Counted from the stretch's first letter, positions 14,638 to 22,806 are shown. The stretch is DNA of 31,389 nucleotides from Candidatus Calditenuaceae archaeon JGI OTU-3 (GCA_000494185.1 AWOC01000002.1:16798-48186); one strand, 5' to 3'. Numbers and translations: made by a program. Notes: generated by a model not told the origin, from the sequence alone.

Positions 14638-15825
14638 ATGCCCTCGGAGGCGAAGAGGCTGCCGGTCGGGCCAAACTCTACACTGATTCTGAAGGGGCCT
14701 GCCTCCGCTAGACTGGTCGAGGGCTCGCTAGAGGTTCTCGGCTACAGGCCGGGCTCGAAGGAGCGCCTAGTAGCTAAGCCATGGAGGTCGCTCCCCCTCT
14801 ATTCGCGGGATGGCGCGGTCGTGGAAGTTTACTTAGGTGAGGGAGGAGGTGCCGAGGTTGTGGGGGAGGATACTATCCCCGGTGATTGGCGGGAGCTCTC
14901 GTCAAGCCTCGGTGATAGTTTCAGGCTGATGGTTATCGGGATGGTTGACTCTGGCAAAACCTCTCTCATAACATACCTATACAACACCCACGTTCCACAG
15001 GGCAGGATGGTGGTGGCAGACCTCGATATGGGCCAGTCAGAGATCTGTCCACCAACGACCATCGCCCTCGCGATCGGCGGCAAGCCGACGCCATCCCTCT
15101 CCGCTCTAGAACCACAACGCGTCTATCCAGTCGGCTACACCTCACCCTCATACCTCACTAGTAGAGCGCTAGAATCGGTGGCCGAGCTAAGCTCCACCAT
15201 AGGTAGTGAGCGTAGACTCCTCGTAAACACCGACGGCTGGGTCGAAGGCGACTCGGCCAGGCGCCACAAGTCCCAACTCATCAGGATCCTCAAGCCGAGC
15301 CACGTGGTTCTAATCGGCATAGAGGAGGCCGACGACCTGGAGGAGGCCTCCAAGGAGGTTGGGGCAAAGCTGATCAGGGTGAGCGCCCCCAGAGTGGTTT
15401 TGAGGAGGGACCAGTCCGCGAGGAAGGCTCTCCGCGAGCTCAGCTACGCAAGATACCTCCGAGGGGCCCGCCTGAGATCGGTTCCGAGACGCTGGCTGAG
15501 AGTGAGGCCCCTCCTGCTTGCAGGCCTCCCCCTAGAGGACTATCTCAGGGGGGTGATAGAGGAGATCGAGGAGTCGGCCCACCAGATAGCCGTGCTGGTA
15601 AACGGGCTGGAAATGACCGAGGCAGGCATAGGTATACTCTCATACATATGGGGCGGCGGCATGCATAAGCCCGCCCTCGCCCTATTCATGGGCATCGACG
15701 ACAGGGGGTTCGCCAGGTTCTACACTCCCTACGAGGGGACGATCGAGCTAATGGAGGTCGGGGCCGTGATACTCTCGACCGACTTTAGGGAGCTCTATGT
15801 TTTGAGGCCAAGGATTAGTGTGTAG
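14638..15825 (+). CDS. Polynucleotide 5'-hydroxyl-kinase, GRC3/Clp1 type
   Basis: A 395-residue RNA/DNA 5'-OH kinase of the Clp1/Grc3 group. A beta-rich N-terminal region (about 1-90) precedes a P-loop at VIGMVDSGKTSLITYLYN (Walker A GMVDSGKTS, 101-109). VVADLDMGQSEICPPTT (125-141) is the Walker B and DxGQS motif of this family. Other features are YTSPS with the specificity loop and VNTDGWVEGDSARRHKSQLI (lid region). The C-terminal about 100 residues form the beta-sandwich seen in Clp1 proteins (WGGGMHKPALALFMGIDD). Archaeal members phosphorylate 5'-OH ends produced by splicing or repair, so a role in tRNA or RNA processing is likely (inference). The start ATG is supported by GAGG 4 nt upstream. 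Confidence 0.92.
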   Translation: MPSEAKRLPVGPNSTLILKGPASARLVEGSLEVLGYRPGSKERLVAKPWRSLPLYSRDGAVVEVYLGEGGGAEVVGEDTIPGDWRELSSSLGDSFRLMVIGMVDSGKTSLITYLYNTHVPQGRMVVADLDMGQSEICPPTTIALAIGGKPTPSLSALEPQRVYPVGYTSPSYLTSRALESVAELSSTIGSERRLLVNTDGWVEGDSARRHKSQLIRILKPSHVVLIGIEEADDLEEASKEVGAKLIRVSAPRVVLRRDQSARKALRELSYARYLRGARLRSVPRRWLRVRPLLLAGLPLEDYLRGVIEEIEESAHQIAVLVNGLEMTEAGIGILSYIWGGGMHKPALALFMGIDDRGFARFYTPYEGTIELMEVGAVILSTDFRELYVLRPRISV

Positions 15826-15849
15826 CATCTCTGGACCACGTTGCCATAG

Positions 15850-15859
15850 TTTATTATTA
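15850..15859 (+). promoter_or_regulatory. TATA box of EamA transporter gene
   Basis: TTTATTATTA lies about 25 nt before ATG 15879, consistent with a leaderless message. Confidence 0.45.
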
Positions 15860-15878
15860 ACGGTGAACGACGGTAACT

Positions 15879-16319
15879 ATGTTGAGCTCTCACGGAGTGG
15901 TCTGGCTACTGTACGCAGGCCTGTCGCTTGTCGCCTGGGGACTCTGGGGCTTCTTGGCAAGGATATCGGTGTCCGCCATCGGTTGGAGGGAGACCGTGTT
16001 TCTATCCTATGTTGGCGGCCTCATAGCCTTCCTCCTCTTCATGCTCCTCGGCGGCCTAAAGGTCCCCTATCACCAGACACAAGCTATCTGGCTGGCTGCC
16101 GCTATTCTGGCCGGAGTCCTCGGATTCATAGGGACGCCATCCTTCTACGCCGCACTCGACCAAAACCCATCCTCCATCGTTGTCGTAATCACCTCGCTCT
16201 ACCCACTAGTTACAGTCGCTCTCTCAGCGCTATTCTTGGGCGAAAGCATCACCACCAACAAGCTCCTCGGAATCTCTTTCGCCATAGCCGCACTCATACT
16301 ACTATCCATAGACACGTAG
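15879..16319 (+). CDS. EamA-family transporter, single-domain (half-size)
   Basis: A 146-residue membrane protein with five hydrophobic helices (about 7-29, 39-59, 70-93, 99-121, 128-145), one EamA/DMT repeat. Typical features are a conserved WGLWGFLARI first helix, GTPSFYAALDQNPSSIVVVITSLYPLVTV (Pro-containing helix, given here in parts) and LFLGESITTNKLLGISF before the last helix. Full DMT exporters have two such repeats, so this one probably works as a dimer like small multidrug-type pumps. The substrate is unknown. The gene lies 44 nt upstream of a glycoside-hydrolase-like gene in the same direction, so a sugar or nucleotide-sugar substrate is possible, but this is only context. Confidence 0.82.
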   Translation: MLSSHGVVWLLYAGLSLVAWGLWGFLARISVSAIGWRETVFLSYVGGLIAFLLFMLLGGLKVPYHQTQAIWLAAAILAGVLGFIGTPSFYAALDQNPSSIVVVITSLYPLVTVALSALFLGESITTNKLLGISFAIAALILLSIDT

Positions 16320-16363
16320 CCCGCTAAAGACATAATACAACCCAAACCACAAACCCAGGCGGA

Positions 16364-18376
16364 GTGATAGAGATATCAGAGTCCTACAGGCAGGTCCATC
16401 TCGACTTCCACACCTCGCCCCTCATCAGGGACGTGGGCAGCGAGTTCAAACCCGAAGAATTCATCGAGACGCTCCGCAGGGCGTCCGTTAACTCTGTGAC
16501 TGTATTCGCGAAATGCCACCATGGCATGTCCTACTACGATACGCGCGTCGGCGTCAAACATCCTGCGCTAAGGATAGATCTCTTGGGCAAGATGGTTGAG
16601 GCCTGCCATAACTATGGGGTCAGGGTCGCGGCATACTATTCCGTCTGCTGGGACTCCCACATGGGTGAGCAGCACCCTGAGTGGCTTCAAGTTGGCCTAG
16701 ACGGCTCCCCACTCAGGCCCAAGCCCTTCGAGCGGCCATACTATAGTTGGGAAACCCTCTGCCTAAACTCCCCCTACACCAGCTACGTCAAGGCGCAGCT
16801 AGAGGAGATTCTGGGCCGCTACGAGGTCGATGGGATCTTTCTCGACATAGTCTCCCAGAGGAGGCCTGGATGCATCTGTAGATACTGTAGGGAATCGATG
16901 ACCTCTCTCGGCCTCGACTACTCAGACCGGGACGATTTAAGGTCGCACTCAAGGATCGTCGAGGAACGCTTCATGAAGGAGGCGCTGAGGATTGTTGAGG
17001 AGAAGCGCCCCTCGGCCTCCATATTCTTCAACGGTATGTCGAACCTGAATATGGCCCGGATGGCAGAGCCCTACATGAGCCACTACGAGATAGAGTCTCT
17101 GCCCACCGGCCCCTGGGGGTACTACCACTTCCCACTCTACGCCCGATACCTCAGGAACTTCGGGAAGCCCCTCGTCGGGATGACTGGGAGGTTCCACACC
17201 TCGTGGGCCGATTTCGGCGGATTGAAGTCATCCTCCCAGCTGTTATACGAGGTGGGCCGGATACTGGGGCATGGCTGCGCGGTCTCGGTGGGTGACCAGA
17301 TGCATCCTCGCGGCTTCCTCGACAGGGCTGTTTACGAGAACATCGGCGCCGCATACAGGGTGGCCGAGATCGCTGAAAAGGTGGTCAGGGGCTCGGAGCC
17401 GATCTACGAGGCCGCTATACTAGCCCTTCCGAGGACGAGGGGCCCAGACAAGTATGTCCTCGAGGGAGAGGTGTTTGGGATAGACGACTCGCTTGCAGGA
17501 GCCGTAAAACTCCTCTTGGAGGAGAAGGTGCAGTTTGGAGTGATAGACCCTTGGATGGACTTCAGCAAGTATAGATTGCTAATAATCCCCGACCGCGGCC
17601 TGCTCGACGATGAGGTGCGCTCCAAACTGTCACAATACCTCTCAAGTGGAGGGAGAGTGCTGCTCAGTTACCGCGCAACCCTCGAGGATGGCGTGATCAG
17701 ATGCCCCGGCGTAGACTTGTATCCAGTTGGGGAGGATAGGTATGATGTAGACTTCTTCAGGGTGGAGCCCGCCATCGGTGAGGGTCTGCCAACCGATTTC
17801 GACATTGCGATGTATGGGTCGGGGATCTACTGCGAGATGCGGAGCGGCACGGCGCTGGCGAGGATTAGGGAACCATACTTTAGGAGAAGCTTCAGAGAAT
17901 ATACTTCCCACACCTATACGCCTGCCGCGAGATATTCACCATACCCTGCCGTAGCACTATCTCAGGACCACAAGGTCATCTACATCTACTCACAAATCTT
18001 CGCCGCATACTATAGATACGGATACAGCCTCTATAGAAGGCTCGTGAGAAACTGCGTAAACCTCCTGTTAGGCGAAAGGCTCGTCCTCGCGGAGGCCCCC
18101 TCTTCAACTGAGGCCTATCTCTGGTCAAAAGACGGCTCCCACATACTCCACATAGTGAACTTCTCACCCAGCAGGGTTGGAAAGCATCCCGAATACATGG
18201 ACGAGTACTATCCTCCGGAGCTGGTGAGGCTCAGAGTTAGGGCAAAGACGGCGCCCCGGAGGGTCTATTCACCTGTAACTGGGGGTACGCCTCAACACCA
18301 ATTCCGCGACGGCTACGTGGAGCTCGAGATCAGGGGTCCGCCGATATACGACGTATATATCCTTGAGTATGGCTAG
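16364..18376 (+). CDS. Glycoside-hydrolase-like protein (GHL6/alpha-fucosidase-like barrel, trimerisation-like domain)
   Basis: A 670-residue protein with an N-terminal (beta/alpha)8 barrel resembling hypothetical glycosyl hydrolase GHL6 and GH29-like enzymes. Visible parts are VHLDFHTSPL (11-20), SVTVFAKCHHGMSYYDT (44-60), RVAAYYSVCWD (87-97) and HPEWLQV. VDGIFLDIV (155-163) has D161 at the place of the nucleophile in such barrels. A CICRYC cluster (170-175) follows. The middle (about 380-470) looks like a beta-galactosidase trimerisation or class I amidotransferase-like domain (YRLLIIPDRGLL, LSSGGRVLLSYRA). The C-terminus ends in beta strands (VYSPVTGGTP). There is no signal peptide, so it acts inside the cell, probably on oligosaccharides from uptake or glycan turnover. 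The start is GTG 16364. Substrate and catalytic acid are not assignable. Confidence 0.75.
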   Translation: MIEISESYRQVHLDFHTSPLIRDVGSEFKPEEFIETLRRASVNSVTVFAKCHHGMSYYDTRVGVKHPALRIDLLGKMVEACHNYGVRVAAYYSVCWDSHMGEQHPEWLQVGLDGSPLRPKPFERPYYSWETLCLNSPYTSYVKAQLEEILGRYEVDGIFLDIVSQRRPGCICRYCRESMTSLGLDYSDRDDLRSHSRIVEERFMKEALRIVEEKRPSASIFFNGMSNLNMARMAEPYMSHYEIESLPTGPWGYYHFPLYARYLRNFGKPLVGMTGRFHTSWADFGGLKSSSQLLYEVGRILGHGCAVSVGDQMHPRGFLDRAVYENIGAAYRVAEIAEKVVRGSEPIYEAAILALPRTRGPDKYVLEGEVFGIDDSLAGAVKLLLEEKVQFGVIDPWMDFSKYRLLIIPDRGLLDDEVRSKLSQYLSSGGRVLLSYRATLEDGVIRCPGVDLYPVGEDRYDVDFFRVEPAIGEGLPTDFDIAMYGSGIYCEMRSGTALARIREPYFRRSFREYTSHTYTPAARYSPYPAVALSQDHKVIYIYSQIFAAYYRYGYSLYRRLVRNCVNLLLGERLVLAEAPSSTEAYLWSKDGSHILHIVNFSPSRVGKHPEYMDEYYPPELVRLRVRAKTAPRRVYSPVTGGTPQHQFRDGYVELEIRGPPIYDVYILEYG

Positions 18377-18763
18377 CTATCTTATGAAAATCTTTTCGGG
18401 CTTTATCCTCCAGATAACCCTGTTCTCCCTTGGACCTGCGAAGCGTTCTTCACCGAGATACTTGTATGCCAGCCTATCGATGTGTTCGGCGGCGCCTTCC
18501 GAGGTCTTCTCAACAACTCGCCCCCTTATCTCGACATACTTGTAGGGGTTTTGCCAGTCTGGTATCGCTACCGAGATCCTCGGATCCCTATCTGTATTCT
18601 TGTCCTTTACCCTGCCTCGGGCCGTGTTAATGAGGATGCAGTCGCCCTCGATGTCTATCCAGACAGGCGAGACCTGTGGGTATCCGTTGGGCATGATGGT
18701 TGCCAAGAATGCAAAATTCTTCCCCTCTATTATTCTCCTAACCTCTTCAGGGAGCTTGACCAC
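18377..18763 (-). CDS. PPOX-class flavin/F420-dependent oxidoreductase
   Basis: A 128-residue split-beta-barrel protein of the pyridoxamine 5'-phosphate oxidase superfamily, in the subgroup that often uses coenzyme F420 or flavin. It starts KLPEEVRRIIEGKNFAFLAT, and the strand pattern continues GYPQVSPVWIDIEGD, ILINTARGRVKDKNTDRDP (a cofactor phosphate-binding Lys/Arg region) and SVAIPDWQNPYKYVEIRGRVVE. Homodimer formation is expected. The substrate is unknown: such proteins reduce or sequester flavins, biliverdin or quinone-like compounds. GTG 18763 is the start. Its stop codon abuts the stop of the glycoside hydrolase gene with no base between. A weak minus-strand TATA-like CTAAATACC lies about 27 nt before the start. 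Confidence 0.88.
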   Translation of the reverse strand: MVKLPEEVRRIIEGKNFAFLATIMPNGYPQVSPVWIDIEGDCILINTARGRVKDKNTDRDPRISVAIPDWQNPYKYVEIRGRVVEKTSEGAAEHIDRLAYKYLGEERFAGPRENRVIWRIKPEKIFIR

Positions 18764-18885
18764 GCCTCGTAAAGGACTCTATCTCGGTATTTAGCGGTAT
18801 GCGCCCCCATACCAAGCCACGTGGCCGGAGCGTTATGGGAAAAACATTTACATATAGCGGCGAGCCGTGATGCCGGCGAGTCGAA

Positions 18886-19581
18886 GTGAGGTTCGAGATA
18901 AAGCACCGTCCAGCCTACTCGCTTTTAGAGATTCAGCTGAGTCCGGGTGAGGCTGTCCTGGGCGAGTCGGGAGCCATGACCTACATGTCGCCGAACATAG
19001 AGGTCAGGACCGTGATGCGTGAGGCGAGCTTCATCGAGTCCTTGGGACTCAAGATCCTTGGGGGCCAATCCTTCTTCGTCAACGAATACCTCTCCAGAAA
19101 CGCTCCGGGCGTCGTCGCCCTCGTCTCGGCGCCACTGGGAGACATAGCGCACCTACCCGTATCTCCGGGCAGGGGATTCATAATTCAGCGTGCAGCCTAC
19201 GTGGCCTCAAGCCCCACAGTAGACCTCGACATAAAGTGGCAGGGCTTCACGAAAGGCATCTTCGGGCAGGGCCTGTTCATGATCAGGGTAACAGGAACGG
19301 GAGACCTATTCATCAACACGTTTGGAGCCCTCGAGAAGAAGACCCTCGCGCCAGGCGAAGAACTCGTCGTCGACAACTTCCACGTAGCCGCGTTCTCAGA
19401 GACCTGCAGTTACAAGGTAACCAAGTTCGGAGGCCTCAAGTCCACAATCCTGGGGGGCGAGGGCCTGGTGCTCAGGGTCAGCGGCCCCGGAGACGTCTAT
19501 ATCCAGACGAAGAACCCGGCTGAGTTTGCAGAATGGTTGTGGAGCCTCCTCGAGCCCTATGCGAGATCAAGGGCCCGTTAG
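18886..19581 (+). CDS. AIM24/TIGR00266-family protein
   Basis: A 231-residue beta-rich protein of the AIM24 family (TIGR00266), present in bacteria, archaea and mitochondria; its biochemical role is not known. Signatures include GEAVLGESGAMTYMSPNIE (22-40), FFVNEYLSRN, WQGFTKGIFGQGLFMIRVTG, GDLFINTFGALEK and KSTILGGEGLVLRVSGPGD near the C-terminus. The internal repetition of G-x-G-D/E strands fits a pseudo-symmetric barrel. There is no membrane segment or signal peptide. The GTG start has TTACATATA about 34 nt upstream. The 3' end overlaps the convergent OsmC-family gene by 15 bp. No partner can be deduced from the neighbours. Confidence 0.88.
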   Translation: MRFEIKHRPAYSLLEIQLSPGEAVLGESGAMTYMSPNIEVRTVMREASFIESLGLKILGGQSFFVNEYLSRNAPGVVALVSAPLGDIAHLPVSPGRGFIIQRAAYVASSPTVDLDIKWQGFTKGIFGQGLFMIRVTGTGDLFINTFGALEKKTLAPGEELVVDNFHVAAFSETCSYKVTKFGGLKSTILGGEGLVLRVSGPGDVYIQTKNPAEFAEWLWSLLEPYARSRAR

Positions 19582-20094
19582 CAGCCTGACAGTCGGCTCT
19601 ATCGGGTTTCTGAGAGAGTATATAGCGGGGCAACGGTCGAGAGCCTTCCTCAAAACTTCTTCCAGCTCCTCTCTCGAGGCATCCGCCTCCACCTCCAGCT
19701 CCAGAGACACGTTATTGACCGTTGTGGCATCTCCGATCCCCAAAGGCTTCCTCAAGTCTAAGCTGCACGAGGCCCGAATTTTAGCCGACCTGACTCTAAT
19801 CCCCCTTTCAGTAGCAACGCCCATGAAAGTTGACATGAAGCATGAGCCAATCCCCACTAAGCAGAAGTGGATTGGCGTTGGTCTCGACCCGTTCCCGCCC
19901 ATAAACGAGGGCGAGTCGACCTCGAGTCTGAAGCGACCTGACTCAGTCAAGCAGGTGGCCGCGAACTGGTACTCGGAGGGTTCATCCACCCACTCACCAC
20001 TCACCTCAACACGCCTAACTGCTTTGGAGGTATCCCTCCGCACCTCATCAACCGTCTTGGCGATCTTATCCAAATCGATATTATTCAGCTTCAT
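19567..20094 (-). CDS. OsmC-family protein
   Basis: A 175-residue member of the OsmC/Ohr family of cysteine-based peroxidases that detoxify organic hydroperoxides. The fold signature is FRLEVDSPSFMGGNGSRPTP, then HFCLVGIGSCFMSTFMGVA with two Cys, and later DRCPAIYSLRNPIEPTVRL with the second conserved CP. OsmC-type thiols normally sit in the central helix and at the CP position, and both sites are occupied here, so peroxidase activity is plausible. The N-terminus is preceded by a helix of about 25 residues (LDKIAKTVDEVRRDTSK). ATG 20094 is preferred to the TTG at 20097, because a TATA box lies 27 nt before it. It overlaps the AIM24 gene at its 3' end by 15 bp. Confidence 0.88.
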   Translation of the reverse strand: MKLNNIDLDKIAKTVDEVRRDTSKAVRRVEVSGEWVDEPSEYQFAATCLTESGRFRLEVDSPSFMGGNGSRPTPIHFCLVGIGSCFMSTFMGVATERGIRVRSAKIRASCSLDLRKPLGIGDATTVNNVSLELEVEADASREELEEVLRKALDRCPAIYSLRNPIEPTVRLLTGP

Positions 20095-20116
20095 CAAGCG
20101 TCCTCAGCACAGGTGC

Positions 20117-20134
20117 CTTAATAACTAAATAAAC
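20117..20134. promoter_or_regulatory. Back-to-back TATA elements for OsmC gene (-) and C/D sRNA (+)
   Basis: The minus strand GTTATTAAG (20125-20117) is centred 27 nt before the OsmC ATG 20094. The plus strand CTAAATAAAC (20125-20134) would start transcription near 20155, just ahead of the C/D box RNA. The two elements directly adjoin. Confidence 0.5.
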
Positions 20135-20163
20135 ATTTTTCCACAGCTCAGTAAGTCCCTCTG

Positions 20164-20228
20164 TTGGGGTGATGATGATAATTCACCCGCCTGATGAGTG
20201 AGGTTAAGAGGGTCACCTGAACCCCCGG
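20164..20228 (+). ncRNA. C/D box guide sRNA (2'-O-methylation guide), predicted
   Basis: This short element has the order and spacing of an archaeal C/D sRNA. Box C is ATGATGA (20172-20178), then 12 nt, box D' CTGA (20191-20194), then 3 nt, a degenerate box C' GTGAGGT (20198-20204), then 12 nt, and box D CTGA (20217-20220). The 12-nt C-D' and C'-D distances are the archaeal norm. Flanking GGGGT (20166-20170) and ACCCC (20221-20225) can pair as the terminal stem. A TATA element lies upstream. The predicted target of the D' guide is complementary to TAATTCACCCGC, and that of the D guide to TAAGAGGGTCAC. I could not identify the rRNA or tRNA target by eye. Box C can also be read one repeat earlier (GTGATGA, 20169-20175). 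Confidence 0.68.
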
Positions 20229-20250
20229 CCACCTACACATAAGAGACACG

Positions 20251-20325
20251 CGGGCCCGCTGGGACTTGAACCCAGGACCTCCGGCTCCGAAGGCCGGCGC
20301 CCTATCCATGCTAGGCCACGGGCCC
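20251..20325 (-). tRNA. tRNA-Arg, anticodon UCG
   Basis: The minus strand folds into a complete cloverleaf: acceptor GGGCCCG/CGGGCCC, D stem GCCT/GGGC, anticodon stem CCGGC/GCCGG with loop CTTCGGA giving anticodon TCG (plus-strand 20288-20290), T stem CTGGG/CCCAG with loop TTCAAGT, and discriminator G. No intron is present and CCA is not encoded. It decodes CGA (and other CGN by wobble). It faces the C/D sRNA tail to tail, 22 nt apart. Confidence 0.95.
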
Positions 20326-20487
20326 TCTAAGTCTAATGGCGGGCTCCGAGATTTATTGCTCTCTCATAACGATGCTTGTCCGGCCGCTGAGGTTCTTTGA
20401 GCTCCTAGGAGCACGGCCCGGTTTATGCGCCTCTAGGATTGGGGCTGAGATTATTACTCACCCCCACCATTATTCTCCCGGACCTAA
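20326..20487. other. Intergenic region between tRNA-Arg and ABC transporter
   Basis: A stretch of 162 bases holding the tRNA promoter, a perfect 12-bp palindrome GCTCCTAGGAGC (20401-20412) and TATA-like ATTATTA (20450-20456) that probably drives the ABC transporter genes. No further RNA or ORF could be supported. Confidence 0.5.
20352..20359 (-). promoter_or_regulatory. TATA box of tRNA-Arg
   Basis: The minus strand reads CAATAAAT about 30 nt upstream of the tRNA 5' end at 20325, matching the archaeal TATA position for stable RNAs. Confidence 0.5.
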
Positions 20488-21237
20488 ATGGTTGGAGCGC
20501 TGGTGGAGGTAGTAGGCCTCTGGAAGAGCTTCAACGGCGAGCATGCCCTCCGCGGCGTTAACCTAACGGTCAGGCCCGGCGAGATCCATGGACTTCTCGG
20601 GCTCAACGGGGCTGGGAAAACGACTACGCTTAAATGCCTCGTGGGGCTTTTGAAGCCTGATAGAGGACTCTTAAGGGTCTGCGGCATCAACGTGACGGTC
20701 GATTCGTCGTACAAGGACCTCATCGGCTTTTTGCCCGAGAACCCTCCCTTACCAGAGTACTTGACGGCGAAGGAGTTTCTCCTCTTTGCGGCCAGGCTTA
20801 GGAGTCTTTCCGGTCCAAGCTTAGACCAGAGGGTTAGCGAGGTGGCGGAGCTCTTCGACCTGAAGCGACACTACAGTAAGCTGATCTATGAGCTCTCCAA
20901 GGGTGTGAGGCAGAGGCTCGCCTTCGCCGCCTCTGTGGTTCATCGGCCTTCGGTGCTAATATTGGACGAGCCCTTTAATGGCCTCGATCCCGAAGCTCAA
21001 AGGACCGCGAAGCAGATTATGAGGGAGATCACGGACTTAGATGGAGGCGTGCTTGTGAGCACACACCTTCTAGACTCGATCGAGCGGATATGCGATTCCG
21101 CCACAATCATTCATGAAGGCAAGACAATAATCTCGGGGACTCTCAACCAGCTTAGGTCGGCGACGAATCTAGCAGACTCGGAGCCACTCGAGGAGGTCTT
21201 CATCAGGTTAATCTCGGGTAGGGGGCGGGTCTCTTGA
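20488..21237 (+). CDS. ABC transporter ATP-binding protein
   Basis: A 249-residue ATPase subunit of an ABC-2-type transporter. Walker A is GLNGAGKTTT (about residues 38-47), the Q-loop region is IGFLPENPPLPEYLTA, the signature motif is LSKGVRQRLAFA (a variant of LSGGQ), Walker B is VLILDEPFNGLDP, and the switch His is in STHLLDSIE. It fits the CcmA/NatA-like group, which exports lipids, drugs or cell-surface components. The last residues overlap the permease start by TTGA (21234-21237), so expression is coupled. ATG 20488 is the start. The exported compound is unknown. The unit sits directly upstream of the pilus genes but has its own promoter region. Confidence 0.93.
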   Translation: MVGALVEVVGLWKSFNGEHALRGVNLTVRPGEIHGLLGLNGAGKTTTLKCLVGLLKPDRGLLRVCGINVTVDSSYKDLIGFLPENPPLPEYLTAKEFLLFAARLRSLSGPSLDQRVSEVAELFDLKRHYSKLIYELSKGVRQRLAFAASVVHRPSVLILDEPFNGLDPEAQRTAKQIMREITDLDGGVLVSTHLLDSIERICDSATIIHEGKTIISGTLNQLRSATNLADSEPLEEVFIRLISGRGRVS

Positions 21238-22763
21238 CGCTCATAGGTCTTCTCGTCTCGGCCAAGTTTAAGCAGTATTTAGGGAGGGTTAAAAGGTCTC
21301 CAAGGAGTATTCTGTCCCTCCTATCAGTCTACCTCCTATGGCTCTCAGTCGTAGGAGCCATGTCGGTGGTCCTGAGGATTAGCGGCATAGTCTCCGGATC
21401 CGGGCCGCGCGTAGTTCTAGAGAACGTGACCCTTATACTGGTGACGTCCGTCCTTGCGGTTGGCGTTTTCCTCGGCATGAAGGGAGGTGTGACGGCCCTT
21501 CCCTACGAGATCTACTATGTCCTGACCTCAAACATTAGGCCCATCACTTTTCTTCTCTCCGACTTCGTCTTCCAGGCGATTATTCTCTCGACCTTCGTCT
21601 TGCCGCCCACTTCGATTGTGCTAGCCGTGCTTAGTTATCCGCACCACGTCGAATACCTTGTGCGGGGGCTACCCATCTACTTTATAGCCATAATTTTTAC
21701 GATCCTCTTAGGGCATCTCTTAGGCGTCTCTAGGCACTGGTTAGGAGATTCTCGGTCAAGGATCTTGGGCTGGTTGATTCTTGTTGCCACTTTCCTCCCC
21801 CTGCTGTATCTTGCCCTAGGTGTTGAGGCTTCGCCAACACTCGGCTTTCATCCGTCAGTAATCTTAATGCGCTCTGTCTCCGGCCAGTATGGGGTGCTAG
21901 TTCTATTAGCGCCCTATTTTGCATCCCTGCTGGTGGCCTACACGCTGGCTGCTAGGGAGAACTTTTACCCCTCAGTTTCTCCGGTCCTCTTCACCGCCCT
22001 TATGGAGCCTCCACGCCAATTCACAAAATATGTCAAAACCCTCCAACCCATCACTAGGCTATTCTCCATAAACACATCAGGAGGCGGCGTTTCTCTTATG
22101 TATCGGCTCCATCTTACCCGGGTTATGCGGGAGGGAACTCTCTGGACAGGAATTCTCGTGCTTCTGTTCCTCACCCTCGCAAATAGCGCTGCGCCGAGGC
22201 TTATGGGTATCGGGCAGTTTCCGGAGGTGGCGGAGCTAACCATGATCTCGCTATACATACCCCTGCTCCCCGCGCTTCTCTCGATCAACTGGAGCCTCTC
22301 GGAGAGGCCGAATCTTTGGCTGGTGAGCCTGGCGAGGGGCATGGAGAGGGATTACGTCGCGGGGCTCTTTCTCGCCTATCTCACGGTCACGCTTCCCTTT
22401 GCCCTGATGCTCTATGGGGCCGTGTCTCTCGGCGCCGAGGAGATACCATTCCTCCAGATAGATCTGGCTCTTCTCCTATCCATGTCCTGCTTTGGCGCCC
22501 TCTTGTCGATCCTAACCGCAACGCTCCTCAGGATATCATCAACCCCCCTCTCGATCACCGCCCTCCTTTTCGTCGTGTTGCCCGTCGCGGGGTCGATTCT
22601 TCTCTCGCTGCCGATCCTGGTCGTGAGGCTGTTTGAGCCTCTCGCCACAGACCCCAGCCTACCCCTCATGGCCAACATGGTGCTCTACGTGGGGGGCCTG
22701 TCGTCGCTGCTCTACAGGATCGTGGTGAGGGGTTGCTCGGGGCGCCTAGTGTCAGTCACTTAG
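21234..22763 (+). CDS. ABC transporter membrane permease
   Basis: A 509-residue integral membrane protein with about twelve hydrophobic segments in two clusters (roughly 25-240 and 300-500), separated by a soluble loop. The partner ATPase immediately upstream makes it the permease half. It begins TLIGLLVSAKFKQYLGRVKR, an amphipathic N-terminal stretch common to large two-cluster ABC-2 permeases. No substrate-specific motif is recognised. TTG 21234 overlaps the ATPase stop. The size, about twice that of ordinary ABC-2 permeases, suggests a fused pseudo-dimer (inference). Confidence 0.85.
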   Translation: MTLIGLLVSAKFKQYLGRVKRSPRSILSLLSVYLLWLSVVGAMSVVLRISGIVSGSGPRVVLENVTLILVTSVLAVGVFLGMKGGVTALPYEIYYVLTSNIRPITFLLSDFVFQAIILSTFVLPPTSIVLAVLSYPHHVEYLVRGLPIYFIAIIFTILLGHLLGVSRHWLGDSRSRILGWLILVATFLPLLYLALGVEASPTLGFHPSVILMRSVSGQYGVLVLLAPYFASLLVAYTLAARENFYPSVSPVLFTALMEPPRQFTKYVKTLQPITRLFSINTSGGGVSLMYRLHLTRVMREGTLWTGILVLLFLTLANSAAPRLMGIGQFPEVAELTMISLYIPLLPALLSINWSLSERPNLWLVSLARGMERDYVAGLFLAYLTVTLPFALMLYGAVSLGAEEIPFLQIDLALLLSMSCFGALLSILTATLLRISSTPLSITALLFVVLPVAGSILLSLPILVVRLFEPLATDPSLPLMANMVLYVGGLSSLLYRIVVRGCSGRLVSVT

Positions 22764-22796
22764 CGTGGCTACGGGCCCCGAAGGGCTGGAGAAATG

Positions 22797-22806
22797 CTTT
22801 TTAACC
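22797..22806 (+). promoter_or_regulatory. TATA box of pilus ATPase gene
   Basis: GCTTTTTAAC centres about 30 nt before ATG 22831. It supports that ATG over the upstream GTG 22765 as start and implies a leaderless transcript. Confidence 0.5.

Noticed and set aside
15818..16327. 169-codon plus-strand frame over the EamA gene
   Set aside because: It is in another frame of a clear five-helix membrane protein and its product is Arg/His/Pro-rich, typical of a shadow frame.
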